Shown: positions 30,264-41,200 of the stretch, in pieces
How the letters are laid out: the number at the start of each line of letters is the position of its first letter
How positions within the stretch are numbered: position 1 is the first letter of the stretch
DNA from: Deinococcus taeanensis
GTDB lineage: Bacteria; Deinococcota; Deinococci; Deinococcales; Deinococcaceae
DNA length: 64,000 bases
NCBI RefSeq assembly: GCF_020229735.1
Contig: NZ_CP083455.1
Location: forward strand, 2,073,001-2,137,000
Reading direction: 5' to 3'
Position numbers and translations under genes: made by a program
Notes under the pieces: model-generated
Database searches by the model: none
Told to the model about the DNA's origin: nothing
Seen by the model: only the letters and a program-made list of their open reading frames with translations

Positions 30264-31517
30264 GTGCCGCACCGTCACGGGTCCCACACGCCCCTGTGGG
30301 ATCTGTCCCGCCAGAGCCGCAGCAATGTCCTGACGGCGCTGCTGCCCATGCTGCTCTCAGGCACGCTGATTGTTCTGGCGTTCCTGCCGGCGCACCGGAC
30401 GCTCAGCCGGCCCGGCAGCGCCTGGGACACCCGCGCCTACCAGGAGCTGGTCGCGGACCTCGCGCAGTACGCGCAGCTGCAGGCCAGCGTGCCCGGGAGC
30501 GCCCCAGCGCGCGTGCAGGCGCGGAAACGACTGCTGGCCCGCCTGCAGGGCAGTCCTGAGCGGCTGGCGCTGGAGTTCGCGCAGCTGGGCGAGCAGGAGC
30601 AGGAGGCGGGAGTGCACCTGCGGGACATCGCCCCGCTGCTGCGCCGGGACACCCTGCAGGGCACCAGTGAGGCGCTGGGGATCGCGGCGCACCTGAACAC
30701 CGTGGCGAATAAACGCCTGAACAAGCTGCGGGCGACGCTGCAGGAGCGCCTGGCGTTCATGGAGAGCACCATGCTGCTTGCGGGCCTGCTGACCGGGCTG
30801 CTGGGCAGCACCCTGATTCTGCGGGCGCTGTCGCAGGCGGGGTACGAGCGGCACACCCGCGAACAGCACGAAACGCAGCAGCGTGAGGCGCTCGGCATGG
30901 CCGCGCACGAGCTGCGCCGGCCCATGCAGGCGCTGCTGCTCGCCACGGACGCCCTGCGGCACACCGACAACCTGCGCGCCCGGGAGAAACTGCTGCGCAG
31001 CATTGAGGATCACGCCGCGCAGCTCGCCGCCCGCACGGAACTGGAGCGCCTGGACGCCATGTACGTGCGCGTGACGAGCGTACCGGCCCCCACGGACCTG
31101 TCGGCGCTGGTGGCGCGCGCCGAGAGCCTGCGCGTGCGGGTGCGCCGCCCGCCGCACCCGCTGCTGTGGACGGTGGACACCTGCCAGATTCAGCAGGTGC
31201 TGGAAAACCTCGTGGAAAACGCCCTGAAGTACAGCGACGGGCCCGTGACGGTCACGCTGGACCCGCCCACGGCCGCGCGCGGCCCGGTGGTGCGCGTCAC
31301 GGACAGCGGCCCGGGCCTGCACCCCAGTCTGTACGAGCAGGCCTTCCAGGTGGGCACGCGTCATCACGCGGGCAACGGGGAGGGCCTGGGGCTGCCGCTG
31401 GCGCGCCGCCTGGCCCGGGCCAATCACGCGGAGATCACGCTGCATGACGCCCCGGGCGGCGGCCTGGACGTGCGCCTCACCTTCCAGGCGCAGCCCGCAC
31501 GCCACAGCGGTACCTGA
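30264..31517 (+). CDS. Membrane sensor histidine kinase
   Basis: About 417 residues. A membrane helix near residues 28-40 (MLLSGTLIVLAFLPA), an extracytoplasmic helical segment, and a second helix near 170-190 (LLAGLLTGLLGSTLILRAL) precede the kinase core. The H-box is GMAAHELRRPMQALLL, the N-box NLVENALKYS, G1 VTDSGPGLH, G2 GEGLGLPLA. GTG at 30264 is uncertain; ATG 30349 is inside the first helix, and a good TAGCAT box with GTG at 30125 opens a different frame that stops at 30262. No response regulator is adjacent. The stop precedes the antiporter start by 57 bases on the same strand. Confidence 0.85.
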   Translation: MPHRHGSHTPLWDLSRQSRSNVLTALLPMLLSGTLIVLAFLPAHRTLSRPGSAWDTRAYQELVADLAQYAQLQASVPGSAPARVQARKRLLARLQGSPERLALEFAQLGEQEQEAGVHLRDIAPLLRRDTLQGTSEALGIAAHLNTVANKRLNKLRATLQERLAFMESTMLLAGLLTGLLGSTLILRALSQAGYERHTREQHETQQREALGMAAHELRRPMQALLLATDALRHTDNLRAREKLLRSIEDHAAQLAARTELERLDAMYVRVTSVPAPTDLSALVARAESLRVRVRRPPHPLLWTVDTCQIQQVLENLVENALKYSDGPVTVTLDPPTAARGPVVRVTDSGPGLHPSLYEQAFQVGTRHHAGNGEGLGLPLARRLARANHAEITLHDAPGGGLDVRLTFQAQPARHSGT

Positions 31518-31574
31518 GTGGTGTGGCCTGCACCGGCCGGGCCGTTGGGCGGCAGGGGGCTGTCATGCTGAGTC

Positions 31575-33629
31575 ATGCTTCGGTGGACGGGGAGAGTCTG
31601 GGAACTGGTGCCGCTGGCCGGAACGCTGCTGGTGTCTCTGGCAGGCGCAGAAGGCGCGGCGGCGCACAGCGGCCCGCCGGCGTTCCTGCTGCAGCTCACG
31701 GCGCTGCTGGCCGTGTCGGCGCTGGCGGCGTATGCGTCGTTCCGGCTGCGGCTGCTGCCCATCATCGGGTTCCTGCTGGCGGGCGTGCTGGTGGGCCCAG
31801 GGGCGCTGGGCCTGATTCGCGATCCGGCGCTGATTTCCGCGGCGTCCGAGGTGGGCGTGATGCTGCTGCTGTTCACCATCGGCATCGAGTTCAGCCTGGA
31901 GCGCCTGGCGCGCATTGCGCGGCTGATCTTCCTGGGGGGCGGCCTGCAGGTGGGCCTGACGATCCTGGCGGCCGCCGGGGCGCTGCTGCTGCTGGGCGTG
32001 CGCGCGCCGGACGCGGTGTTCACCGGGTGCCTGATCGCGCTGTCGAGCACCGCCATCGTCATGAAACTGCTCGGCGAGCGCGGCGAAACGAACACCCGGA
32101 CAGGGCAGGTGAGTCTGGGGATCCTGATTTTTCAGGATCTGGCAGTGGTGCTGATGGTGCTGCTCGTGCCCATGCTGGCCGGGCAGGGGGGCGGCGTGGC
32201 GGGGGTCGCGCTGGCGCTGGGCAAGGCGGCGGGCATCATCGCGGTGGTGCTGCTCGCGGCGCGGCGCCTGGTCCCGCCGCTGATGGAGGTGGTGGCCCGC
32301 ACGTGCAGCACGGAGATCTTCCTGCTGGCGGTGGTGGCGCTGTGTTTCGGCACGGCCAGCCTGACGGCGCTCGCCGGCGTGAGCCTGGCGCTGGGTGCGT
32401 TCCTGGCGGGGCTGCTGGTCAGTGAAAGCCGCTACGGGGCGCAGGCCCTGGGCGAGATTCTGCCGCTGCAGATTCTGTTCAGCGCCGCGTTTTTCCTGTC
32501 GGTGGGACTGCAGCTGAACCTGGGGTTCCTGGTGGGGAACCTGGGCCTGGTGCTGGGCGCCGCGGCGCTGATTGCGCTGCTGAAGGTGCTGGTTACGGGG
32601 CTGAGCGTGCGCCTGCTGGGCGAGGACTGGCGTGCGGCGCTCCCAGTGGCGCTCCTGACCGGGCAGGTCGGCGAGTTCTCGTTTGTGCTGGCCGCGACCG
32701 GCACGGCGCTGGGCCTGAGTTTCGCGGGCCTGGGTGAGCGCGGCACCGGGGTGTTCATCGCAGCGACCGTGCTGCTGATGGCGTTCACGCCGGCCCTGGC
32801 GGGCCTGGCTGGGCCGCTGCTGCGCCGCCTGCCCGCCCCGGCCGGGGAAGCGGTCACGCCGGACGCCGGTGCAGAGGGCAGCGGGCACAGCCTGCCGGTG
32901 GCGGGGCGCGTGGTGTTCCTGGGCTACGGGCCGCACGCGCGCCTCTCGGCCCGCGCCCTGAGCCGCGCAGGCCTGCCGTACGCGGTGGTGACGCGCAGCC
33001 CCGATGGCGCCAGCGAACTGCAGGGCCGGGGGGTGCCGGTCCTGATCGCGGATTACACGCGCGCGGGCCTGCTGCGGGACCTGGACATCGGCGCGGCGCG
33101 GGCGGTCGTGGTGGCCGATGACGACACGGAAATGACCGAGCGCAGCGTGAGTGTCCTGCGGACCGTCGCGCCGGACGTCACGGTGATCACGCAGGCCAGC
33201 ACCCGCGAGGGCTTCACGGGCCTGCAGGCGCTGGGCGCGCAGCACGTTCTGACGGCCCGGCGTGAAGTGGCGGCCGGCATCCTGGACCTGCTGACCCCGC
33301 CGGAGGTCACGCGCGCCGAACTGGCCCGGCACCTCGCGGAGCAGCCGCCCGTGACCCTCAGCGCGGCGCAGCGGGCCCAGTGCGGTCACGCCGAGCACAG
33401 TGCCGGGCCGGTCACGCCCGAGGCGGACGTGTGCCTGGAGTGCGTGGCGCAGGGCGACACCTGGGTGCACCTGCGGGTGTGCATGACCTGCGGGCACGTG
33501 GGCTGCTGTGACTCCAGCCGCAACCGGCACGCCACGCGGCACGCGCAGGCACAGGCGCACCCGGTGATCCGCAGCGCCGAACCGGGGGAAACCTGGGCGT
33601 ACTGCTACGAGCACCACTGGACCGCCTGA
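31575..33629 (+). CDS. CPA2 cation:proton antiporter with RCK domain and C-terminal UBP zinc finger
   Basis: 684 residues. Residues about 30-415 form the Kef-type membrane antiporter (LPIIGFLLAGVLVGPGALG, TIGIEFSLERL, ALSSTAIVMKLLGE, GQVGEFSFVLA). Residues about 445-570 are an RCK/TrkA-N nucleotide-binding domain (VVFLGYGPHARLSARAL, VADDDTEMTERS). The C-terminal 80 residues are a complete UBP-type zinc finger: C-x2-H, VCLEC, HLRVCMTCGHVGCCDSS, HATRH, HPV and WAYC. The antiporter would exchange K+ or Na+ for protons in the inner membrane; the finger would face the cytoplasm. Start ATG has no strong ribosome site. Confidence 0.9.
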   Translation: MLRWTGRVWELVPLAGTLLVSLAGAEGAAAHSGPPAFLLQLTALLAVSALAAYASFRLRLLPIIGFLLAGVLVGPGALGLIRDPALISAASEVGVMLLLFTIGIEFSLERLARIARLIFLGGGLQVGLTILAAAGALLLLGVRAPDAVFTGCLIALSSTAIVMKLLGERGETNTRTGQVSLGILIFQDLAVVLMVLLVPMLAGQGGGVAGVALALGKAAGIIAVVLLAARRLVPPLMEVVARTCSTEIFLLAVVALCFGTASLTALAGVSLALGAFLAGLLVSESRYGAQALGEILPLQILFSAAFFLSVGLQLNLGFLVGNLGLVLGAAALIALLKVLVTGLSVRLLGEDWRAALPVALLTGQVGEFSFVLAATGTALGLSFAGLGERGTGVFIAATVLLMAFTPALAGLAGPLLRRLPAPAGEAVTPDAGAEGSGHSLPVAGRVVFLGYGPHARLSARALSRAGLPYAVVTRSPDGASELQGRGVPVLIADYTRAGLLRDLDIGAARAVVVADDDTEMTERSVSVLRTVAPDVTVITQASTREGFTGLQALGAQHVLTARREVAAGILDLLTPPEVTRAELARHLAEQPPVTLSAAQRAQCGHAEHSAGPVTPEADVCLECVAQGDTWVHLRVCMTCGHVGCCDSSRNRHATRHAQAQAHPVIRSAEPGETWAYCYEHHWTA

Positions 33630-33661
33630 CCCGCAGGCGGCGCGGTCCTTACACGCCGGCC

Positions 33662-34303
33662 CTACACGCCAGGGGTGGTCTGCACGGCCTTCAGGGCCAG
33701 GAGGGTGGCGGTGACGTCCAGCAGGGCGTGCGCACCGTACACGATCAGGTCGGTGAGGGCCGGTGAGCCGCTCAGCCCGGCGACCGGCACCACGTTGACC
33801 ACGCCGATGGCGAGGCTCAGTGCGGCGGCCACGTTCAGCCAGGAGCGCAGCTGCGCGCGCCCCAGCTGATCCAGCGGATTGGGCGCCACGCGGGCCAGGG
33901 TGCCGTACACGGCGTTCTTGCTGAGAATGAACGCCAGTTCCACCGTGATCAGCGCCGTGACGGCCACCGGGTTGGCGTCCAGCGGCGCGGAGGTGACAAG
34001 CAGGAGCGTCAGGGCCCACAGCGCCAGGCGCAGGGAGGTCAGCCACGGGAACAGGCCGCGGAGGGAACGCAGTACGCCGTCGTCGACCGGGGTGGCGTCG
34101 GGGCGCGTGTAGCGGGTGAACACCTGGGTCCACCAGACCAGCACCACGCCGGCCAGCAGGGTGCGTCCGGCCCGCAGGGCGTCCAGGGCGTCGGCCGGCC
34201 ACGCGCGCCACAGGCTGTACGCACACAGCGCGAACGTGGCGGCCACCAGGACCCACAGGGCCGTGAGGGCCAGGGCGCGCCAGCGGCCGTGCGGCACGGT
34301 CAC
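33662..34303 (-). CDS. Multi-pass membrane protein of unknown function
   Basis: 213 residues with about five or six hydrophobic segments (near 10-28, 47-60, 91-104, 113-128, 160-178, 186-205) and short polar loops such as [13 protein letters not shown]. Not recognised. The GTG start overlaps the gatB stop (GTGA), so translation follows gatB. Nothing links it to amidotransferase function beyond position. Confidence 0.75.
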   Translation of the reverse strand: MTVPHGRWRALALTALWVLVAATFALCAYSLWRAWPADALDALRAGRTLLAGVVLVWWTQVFTRYTRPDATPVDDGVLRSLRGLFPWLTSLRLALWALTLLLVTSAPLDANPVAVTALITVELAFILSKNAVYGTLARVAPNPLDQLGRAQLRSWLNVAAALSLAIGVVNVVPVAGLSGSPALTDLIVYGAHALLDVTATLLALKAVQTTPGV

Positions 34304-35727
34304 AGGCCCAGCTTCGCGTGCAGGCGCTCGCGCACCACCTCGGGTTTGGCCTTGCCGCCCGTGGCTTTCATGACCGGCCCGAACAGGGCGTTCATGGCCT
34401 TGGTGTTTCCGGCCCGCACCTTCTCAACCGTGGCGGGGTCGGCGGCCAGGGCGGCGTCGATGGCGGCGTCAATGGCGGCCGTGTCAGTCACGACGCTCAG
34501 GCCGCGTTCCTGCACCAGCGCGGCCGGGTCGTGGCCGGCCACGACGTCCGGCAGGAGATCCTTGGCGATCTTGCCGCTGATGGTGCCCGCGTCGATCAGG
34601 TTCACCAACGCGGCCAGGTGCGCGGGCTGCAGCGCAGCGTCACTGAGGGCCATCTCCTGCGCGGCCAGCAGGCCAGACACGTCGCCGAGCAGCCAGTTGG
34701 CGAGTTTCTGCGCGTCGGCGCCTGCGCGCAGCGCCTCGTCGTAGAAGCGGGACAGCGGCACGCTGAGGCTCAGGGTCTGCGCGTCGCTGTCCCTGACGCC
34801 CGCCGCGAGGTACCGGGCGCGTTTGTGTTCCGGCAGTTCAGGCATGCGCGCCCGGACCCGCTCGATCCAGTCGGGCGTGATGTCCAGCGGCGGCAGGTCC
34901 GGCTCGGGAAAGTAGCGGTAGTCGGCCTCGCCTTCCTTGGTGCGCATCAGGAAGGTTTTCTGCCCTCCCTCATCCCAGCCGAGCGTGTCCTGCGTGATGC
35001 GCCCGCCGGCGTCCAGGATGCGGGCCTGCCGGGCCGTTTCGAATTCGATGGCGCGCGCCACACTCCGGAACGAGTTGAGGTTCTTCACCTCGCACTTGGT
35101 GCCCCACGGCTCGCCCGGTCTGTGCAGACTGAGGTTCACGTCGCAGCGCATCTTGCCTTCCTCCGGTGTGGCGTCCGAAACTCCGAGCGCCTGCGCGATA
35201 GCCTGCACGGCCTCCAGGAACGCGCGGGCCTGCTCGGCAGTCGTGATGTCGGCTTCCGTGACCATCTCCAGCAGGGATGACCCGGCGCGGTTGAGGTCCA
35301 GCATGGAGTACGGCGCGTACGTGGGGTGTGTGAGCTTTCCCGCGTCGTCCTCCAGGTGCGCGCGCTTGATGCGGATGCGCCGCGTCTCGCCGCCCTCCAG
35401 GGTCACGTCCAGGAACCCGTCGCGGGCGATGGGCCGGTCGTACTGTGACAGCTGAAAGTTCTTCGGGGCGTCCGGGTAGAAGTAGTTCTTGCGGTGAAAC
35501 TGCGTGAAGCCCGACACGTCGCAGTTCAGTCCCAGGCCGAACATCATGGCCAGTTCCACCGCCTCGCGGTTCAGGGTGGGCAGCGTGCCGGGCAGGCCCA
35601 GGGTGAACGGGTCCGTGAACGTGTTCGGTTCCGCCCCGTGGTAGTCCTGCGGGCACGCGCTGAAGATCTTGCTGCGGGTCTTCAGCTGCAGGTGAACTTC
35701 CAGACCAATAACCGCCTGATACGCCAT
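34300..35727 (-). CDS. gatB: Aspartyl/glutamyl-tRNA amidotransferase subunit B
   Basis: Subunit B of GatCAB, which makes Asn-tRNA and Gln-tRNA by amidating misacylated Asp- or Glu-tRNA. 475 residues: [18 protein letters not shown], the ammonia-channel and kinase region with [19 protein letters not shown] and [10 protein letters not shown], and a C-terminal YqeY-like helical tail ([20 protein letters not shown] region, ending [13 protein letters not shown]). A TATCCT box 7 bases before the ATG indicates a leaderless message. gatA and gatC are not adjacent. Confidence 0.96.
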   Translation of the reverse strand: MAYQAVIGLEVHLQLKTRSKIFSACPQDYHGAEPNTFTDPFTLGLPGTLPTLNREAVELAMMFGLGLNCDVSGFTQFHRKNYFYPDAPKNFQLSQYDRPIARDGFLDVTLEGGETRRIRIKRAHLEDDAGKLTHPTYAPYSMLDLNRAGSSLLEMVTEADITTAEQARAFLEAVQAIAQALGVSDATPEEGKMRCDVNLSLHRPGEPWGTKCEVKNLNSFRSVARAIEFETARQARILDAGGRITQDTLGWDEGGQKTFLMRTKEGEADYRYFPEPDLPPLDITPDWIERVRARMPELPEHKRARYLAAGVRDSDAQTLSLSVPLSRFYDEALRAGADAQKLANWLLGDVSGLLAAQEMALSDAALQPAHLAALVNLIDAGTISGKIAKDLLPDVVAGHDPAALVQERGLSVVTDTAAIDAAIDAALAADPATVEKVRAGNTKAMNALFGPVMKATGGKAKPEVVRERLHAKLGL

Positions 35728-35734
35728 ACCCTGC

Positions 35735-35740
35735 AGGATA
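35735..35740 (-). promoter_or_regulatory. Leaderless-type -10 box of gatB
   Basis: TATCCT on the minus strand, 7 bases before the ATG at 35727. Confidence 0.5.
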
Positions 35741-35816
35741 CCGCCGGCACCTCCGGCGCGCGGGGGCGCCCCCTAGGACGGGCCAGCACGCCCCTGGAGG
35801 GCCGGGCCGGGCCGGT

Positions 35817-37421
35817 TCAGGGGTGCGGCACCCTGTGGGCGCTGTCCGCTTCGGTCTCGGTGGGCACGTGCGGCAGGCTGAAACTGAAGGTCGCGCCGCG
35901 GCCCTCCTCGCCCTGCGCCCACACGTGCCCGCCGTGGCGGTTCACGATGCGTTTCACGATCGCCAGGCCCACGCCGTACCCTTCGACGGTGGTGTGCAGC
36001 CGCTGGAACACCGTGAACAGGCGGTGCCCGTAGGCCATGTTGAAGCCCACGCCGTTGTCGCGGACGTGCACCACGTGCTCGTCTGCGAGCAGTTCACTCC
36101 AGATCTCCACCTGCGCGGGGCGTTCGGGGTCGCTGTACTTCACGGCGTTCGTCAGGAGGTTCGTGAGCACCTGCCGGACGCCCAGCAGGTCGCCCTGCAC
36201 GGTGTGCAGTTCCCCGAGCGTCCACGTGACCTGCTGGGCGCCGGGTTCGCGCCTGAGTTCGCCGATGATCTCGGTCACGAGGTTCCCAAGCTCGAGCGGC
36301 TGCCGGGTCATCTCCTGCCGGCCGGTCTTCGCGAAGTCCAGCAGGCCGTTGATGAGCGCCTCCATGCGCACGGCCCCCTCCTGAATGATCCGCAGGTACC
36401 GCTGGGCGTTGTGCGAGAGCTGATCGTGGCTGGTGCGTTCCAGCAGGTCCGCGAAGCTGGCGATGTGCCGCAGCGGCGTGCGCAGGTCGTGCGAGATGGA
36501 GTACGCGTACGCTTCGAGTTCGCTGTTCACGTCCTCCAGGGCCGCCGTGCGGTCACGCACGCGCTCTTCCAGGGAGGCGTTCAGGGCGTGCAGTTCAGCT
36601 TCCATCCGTTTGCGGTACGTGACGTCCTGGCTGGTCGCCACGAAGTGCGTGATGTGCCCGGCGGCGTTGCGGATGGGCGTGATGGTCTTGTTCTCGTGGT
36701 ATTCCTCGCCGTTCTTGCGGCGGCTGGTGAGTTCGGCGCGGTACACCTGCCCGCCCAGCAGGGTGCGCCACATCCCCTGCTGCTCCCCGGCGGACTGCAG
36801 GCCGTCGTGCAGGAAGTCCGGGGTGCGGCCCAGTGTCTCGGCGGCGCTGTACCCGGTCACGGCCTCGAAGGCGCCGTTCACGTACTCGATAATGCCGTCC
36901 CGGTCGGTGATCATGACAGGATCAGCAGACTGCGCGATGGCGCTGGAGAGTTTCAGCAGTTCGTGCTGGGCCTGCTGGTTCTCGAGTTCCCGGACGCGCC
37001 GCTCCTGGGCCTGCACGGTCAGGGTTTTGAGGTGCAGGTCCACGAACACGCTGACCTTGGCGCGCAGCACCTCGGCCTGCACGGGTGAGTAGATGAAATC
37101 CACGGCGCCGAGCGTGTAGCCGCTGAGCATGTCCGCCTCGGCGCGGTCGTGCGCGGTCACGAAAATGATGGGGGTGCTTTCGGTCTGCTGGCGGCTGCGA
37201 ATCAGGCGGGCGGTCTCGAAGCCGTCCATGTCGGGCATGCGGACGTCGAGCAGAATCACCGCGAACTCGCTGGTCAGCAGGTGCCGCAGGGCCTCCCGGC
37301 CCGAGGCGGCCTGAACCACGTCCTGCTCCAGGGCGTCGAGCGCGGCGGTGAGGGCCAGGCGTTTGGCCGGCTGGTCATCAACCACCAGAATGCGCGCGCG
37401 CGGGAGGATCAGCGCGTCCAT
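35817..37421 (-). CDS. Receiver-PAS-histidine kinase
   Basis: 534-residue soluble signalling protein. Receiver domain 1-125 (VVDDQPAK, phosphoacceptor D59 in LLDVRMPDMDG), a short coiled coil, a PAS domain near 150-270 (ITDRDGIIEYVNGAFEAVTGYS, split as ITDRDGIIEYV and AFEAVTGYS), then HisKA with YSISHDLRTPLRHIASF (His near 312) and HATPase (NLLTNAVKYS, RDNGVGFNM, GYGVGLAIVKRIV), similar to phytochrome-like kinases. ATG 37421 overlaps the cheR stop (TGATG). Third gene of the operon; likely to be phosphorylated on its receiver by the upstream hybrid kinase or to phosphorylate that protein's receivers. Confidence 0.9.
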   Translation of the reverse strand: MDALILPRARILVVDDQPAKRLALTAALDALEQDVVQAASGREALRHLLTSEFAVILLDVRMPDMDGFETARLIRSRQQTESTPIIFVTAHDRAEADMLSGYTLGAVDFIYSPVQAEVLRAKVSVFVDLHLKTLTVQAQERRVRELENQQAQHELLKLSSAIAQSADPVMITDRDGIIEYVNGAFEAVTGYSAAETLGRTPDFLHDGLQSAGEQQGMWRTLLGGQVYRAELTSRRKNGEEYHENKTITPIRNAAGHITHFVATSQDVTYRKRMEAELHALNASLEERVRDRTAALEDVNSELEAYAYSISHDLRTPLRHIASFADLLERTSHDQLSHNAQRYLRIIQEGAVRMEALINGLLDFAKTGRQEMTRQPLELGNLVTEIIGELRREPGAQQVTWTLGELHTVQGDLLGVRQVLTNLLTNAVKYSDPERPAQVEIWSELLADEHVVHVRDNGVGFNMAYGHRLFTVFQRLHTTVEGYGVGLAIVKRIVNRHGGHVWAQGEEGRGATFSFSLPHVPTETEADSAHRVPHP

Positions 37422-38257
37422 CAGCCGACCCGCCGGTAGAGCTTCTCGGTGAGGTTCAGGCACTCGAAGCGGGGGGCGTGCACGCTGAAGTCCATGGTCT
37501 CGTGCCGGCCCAGCGCCAGAATCCCGAATGGGGTGAGGCTGTCGTGCAGCAGCGCCTTGACGTGGTCCTGCAGGGGCCGCGTGAAGTAGATCAGGACGTT
37601 ACGGCACAGAATCAGGTGAAATTCGTTGAACGAGCTGTCCGTGGCGAGGTTATGCTGCCCCCAGATGATCGGCTGGCGCAGGTCCGCGCGGACGAGCGCG
37701 TGATCGTACTGCCACGTGAAGTACCGCCGGAAATCGGCCTGCCCGCCGGCATCCTGGTAGGCGGCCTCGTAGGCGTTCATCTTCGCGGCCGGGTAGATGC
37801 CCTGGCGGGCCACGCCCAGCGCGGGGGCGTGCATGTCCGTGGCGTACAGGCGGGTGCGCTCGAGCAGGCCCGCCTCGCTGAGCAGGATGGCCAGCGAATA
37901 CACCTCCTCGCCGGTGGAGCACCCGGCGTGCCACACGCGGATGAACGGGTGCGTGCGCAGCGTGGGAATCACCTGCTCGCGCAGCGCCTGGAAGAAGGTG
38001 GGGTCGCGGAACATGCCGGTCACGTTGATGGCCAGCGTTTCACGCAGGCGCTGCATGGCGGCCGGGTCGCGCAGCACCTGTCCCTGCAGGGCGCTGATGG
38101 TGCGCAGGCCCTCGGCTGCCACGGCGTGCAGCACGCGCCGGCGGATGGTGGCGCGCGTGTACGCCCGGAAATCGTGCCCGGTGGCGCGGAACACGCCTTC
38201 AAGCAGCAGCGACAGCTCGATCTCCTCGAGCGGTTCGGCGTGAAAGGTGGGCTTCAC
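37421..38257 (-). CDS. CheR-type protein-glutamate methyltransferase
   Basis: 278-residue SAM-dependent methyltransferase of the CheR family. N-terminal helical domain ([17 protein letters not shown]), a [15 protein letters not shown] block, the SAM motif [19 protein letters not shown] (His-Ala-Gly-Cys), [23 protein letters not shown]. Methyl-accepting chemoreceptors are not in view and no CheB is adjacent; in this operon the likely partners are the poly-HAMP kinase and the receiver-PAS-kinase. GTG start overlaps the upstream stop by 4 bases (GTGA), a sign of tight coupling. Confidence 0.9.
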   Translation of the reverse strand: MKPTFHAEPLEEIELSLLLEGVFRATGHDFRAYTRATIRRRVLHAVAAEGLRTISALQGQVLRDPAAMQRLRETLAINVTGMFRDPTFFQALREQVIPTLRTHPFIRVWHAGCSTGEEVYSLAILLSEAGLLERTRLYATDMHAPALGVARQGIYPAAKMNAYEAAYQDAGGQADFRRYFTWQYDHALVRADLRQPIIWGQHNLATDSSFNEFHLILCRNVLIYFTRPLQDHVKALLHDSLTPFGILALGRHETMDFSVHAPRFECLNLTEKLYRRVG

Positions 38258-41200
38258 CGGGACAGCCAGACGCGCAGCAGGGACAGCAGCTGCCCCGTAT
38301 TCACGGGTTTGCTGATGTAGTCGCTGGCGCCCGCTTCAATGGACTGCTCGCGGTCGCCGGGCATGGCCTTGGCGGTCAGGGAAATGATCGGCAGGTGCCG
38401 GCGGGCGGGGTCCTTGCGGATCATGCGGGTGGTTTCGTACCCGTCGAGTTCGGGCATCATGACGTCCATCAGGACGAGGTCCACGTCGTCGTGCTGCGCC
38501 AGGGCGTCCAGGGCCTCGCGGCCGTTCTCGGCGGTGATGATCTGCATCTGGTGCCGTTCGAGCACGGCGGTCAGCGCGAAGATGTTGCGGATGTCGTCGT
38601 CGACGATCAGGATCTTCTTGCCGTGCAGTTCGGGTTCCTGCTGACGGGCGCCTTCCAGGACGCGGCGTTTGCCTTCGGGCAGGTTGGCTTCCACGCGGTG
38701 CAGGAACAGCGTCACCTCGTCGAGCAGCCGTTCGGGAGAGCGGACGTCCTTGAGGATGATGGACTTCGCGGCGCGGCGCAGCTGAAGCTCCTGGGCGCGC
38801 GTGAGGTCCTGCGCGGTGTACACGATGATCGGCACGGCGCGGTAGGCGGGCGTTTCGTGCATGGTGGTCATCAGGTCAAAGCCACTCATGTCGGGCAGGT
38901 GCAGGTCCAGCACCACGCAGTCGAAGGCCGCCCCCCGCAGCGCTTCGAGCGCGTCGGCGCCGGTCCGCACGGCCACGGTCTCCACGTCCGTGTCGCCGAT
39001 CAGGTCCTCCAGTGCGGCGCGCTGCTGGTCGTCGTCCTCCACGATCAGGACGCGTTTGACCCGCCGCGCCAGGAACGCCTCGAGGTTCGTGAAGACCTCG
39101 GTGAGCTGCTCCTGATCGCCGGACTTGGTGGTGTGGTCCAGTGCGCCGAGCTTGCGGCTCACGATGGACGGCTCCTGCCCGGAGATGACGTGCACCGGGA
39201 TGTGCCGGGTCTGCGGGTCGTGCTTCAGGGCGTCCAGCACCGCCCAGCCGTTCGTGTCGGGCAGTGCGAGGTCCAGGGTGATGGCGGCCGGGCGGTAGGT
39301 GTGCGCGAGATTGAGGGCCTGATCGCCGCGCGAGGCGACGATGCCCATGAAGCCGCGTTCGTGCGCGAGGTCCAGCAGCACGCCCGCGAATGTGGCGTCG
39401 TCCTCCACGATCAGCAGGGTGCGGTCGCCCGACTGGATGTTCTGCCGGTCGTCCTGCAGCAGTGGCGGCTCGGGCAGCGCAATTGGGGCGGGGGCGGCCG
39501 GTTCGGGCCGGCGCCGGAGGTCCGGGGTGCCGGAGGCGGCCGCGGCGGACGGCAGGTCCGGGGTCAGGCGTTCCGGAACAAGGCGCGTGGGGAGGAACAG
39601 CGTGAAGCGACTGCCTTTGCCGGGGGTGCTGTCCAGGGTGATCTCGCCCCCCAGAATCCGCGCCAGTTCCCGGCTGATGGCCAGGCCCAGGCCCGTTCCG
39701 CCGTACTTGCGGCTGGTGGAGCCGTCGGCCTGCTGGAACGCCTCGAAAATCAGGCGCTGCTTGTCGGCCGCGATCCCGATGCCGGTGTCGGTGACCCGGA
39801 AGGCCAGGACGCCCGGTGCGCGGTCAAGGGCCGGCTGTTCGTGACTCCACCCGCCCGTGACGGGCACGACGTCCAGGGTGACGCTGCCCTTCTCGGTGAA
39901 TTTGAACGCGTTCGAAAGCAGGTTTTTCAGGATCTGAAGCAGACGGGTGTCATCGGTCAGGATGGTGCGCGGCAGGGCCGCGTCAAAGTTCAGGTGCAGC
40001 GCCACGCCCTTCTCGGCAGCGAGGTGCTCGAACGTTGCCTCGATCGCCTCGCGGATGCGGGTCAGGGGCACCTGCGTGGGATCGGCACTGACGGTACCGG
40101 ACTCGATCTTGGACAGGTCGAGGATGTCGTTGATGAGGTTCAGCAGGTCGTTCCCGGCGCCGTAGATGGTCTTGGCGTACGCGCGTTGCTGCTCGGAGAG
40201 ATTCCCCTGCGGGTCTTCGCGCAGCTGGTTGGCGAGCAGCAGCAGGCTGTTCAGCGGGGTGCGCAGTTCGTGGCTCATGTTGGCCAGGAATTCGCTCTTG
40301 TACTTGCTGGTCAGGGCCAGTTGCGCGGCCTTCTCCTCCAGGGCGTGCCGGGCGGCCTCCACCTCCCGGTTCTTGTCTTCCACCTCGCGGTTCTGATCGG
40401 CCAGCAGGCGCGCTTTGTCCTCGAGTTCCTCGTTCGTCTGCCGCAGTTCCTCCTGCTGGCTCTGGAGTTCCTGGGCCATGCTCTGCGACTGGCTGAGCAG
40501 CGTCTCGGTGCGCATGGTGGCCTGAATGGTGTTCAGCACGATACCGACCGATTCGGTGAACTGCTCCAGGAAGCTCAGGGAGGTGGCGCTGAACGGCTCG
40601 AAGGACGCCAGTTCGATCACGGCCTTGGTGTGGCCCTCAAACACGACCGGCAGCACCACGATGGTGTTCGGGGTGGAGGCGCCCAGGCCCGAGTTGATCT
40701 GCACGTAGTCGTCCGGCACGTGCGTCAGGACGATCATCTCCTGCTCCAGGGCCGCCTGGCCCACCAGGCCCTCGCCCAGCTGGAAGCGGTTGCTCAGGCC
40801 CTTGCGTTCACGGTAGGCGTAGCTGGCCTGCAGGCGCAGCGTGGGCGGGCTGGTGTCCTCGTCCATGGTGTAGAACACGCCGTGGCGGGCGCGGACCAGC
40901 GGCGCGAGTTCGTTCAGGATCAGGCGGCTGACGCTCAGCAGGTCCCGCTGGCCTTGCAGCATGCGCGTGAACTTGGCCAGGTTGGTCTTCAGCCAGTCCT
41001 GTTCCATGTTCTTCTCGGTGGTCTCGCGCAGATTCACGATCATCTCGTTGATGTTGTTCTTCAGCGCGTCCACCTCCCCACTGGCTTCCACGGAGATGGA
41101 CCGGGTCAGGTCGCCCTTCGTCACGGCGGTTGCCACCTCGGCAATGGCGCGCACCTGCGTGGTGAGGTTCGCCGCGAGGCTGTTCACGTTGTCCGTCAGG

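Noticed and set aside
31563..34256. 897-residue minus-strand frame opposite the antiporter
   Set aside because: Shadow frame without recognisable domains.
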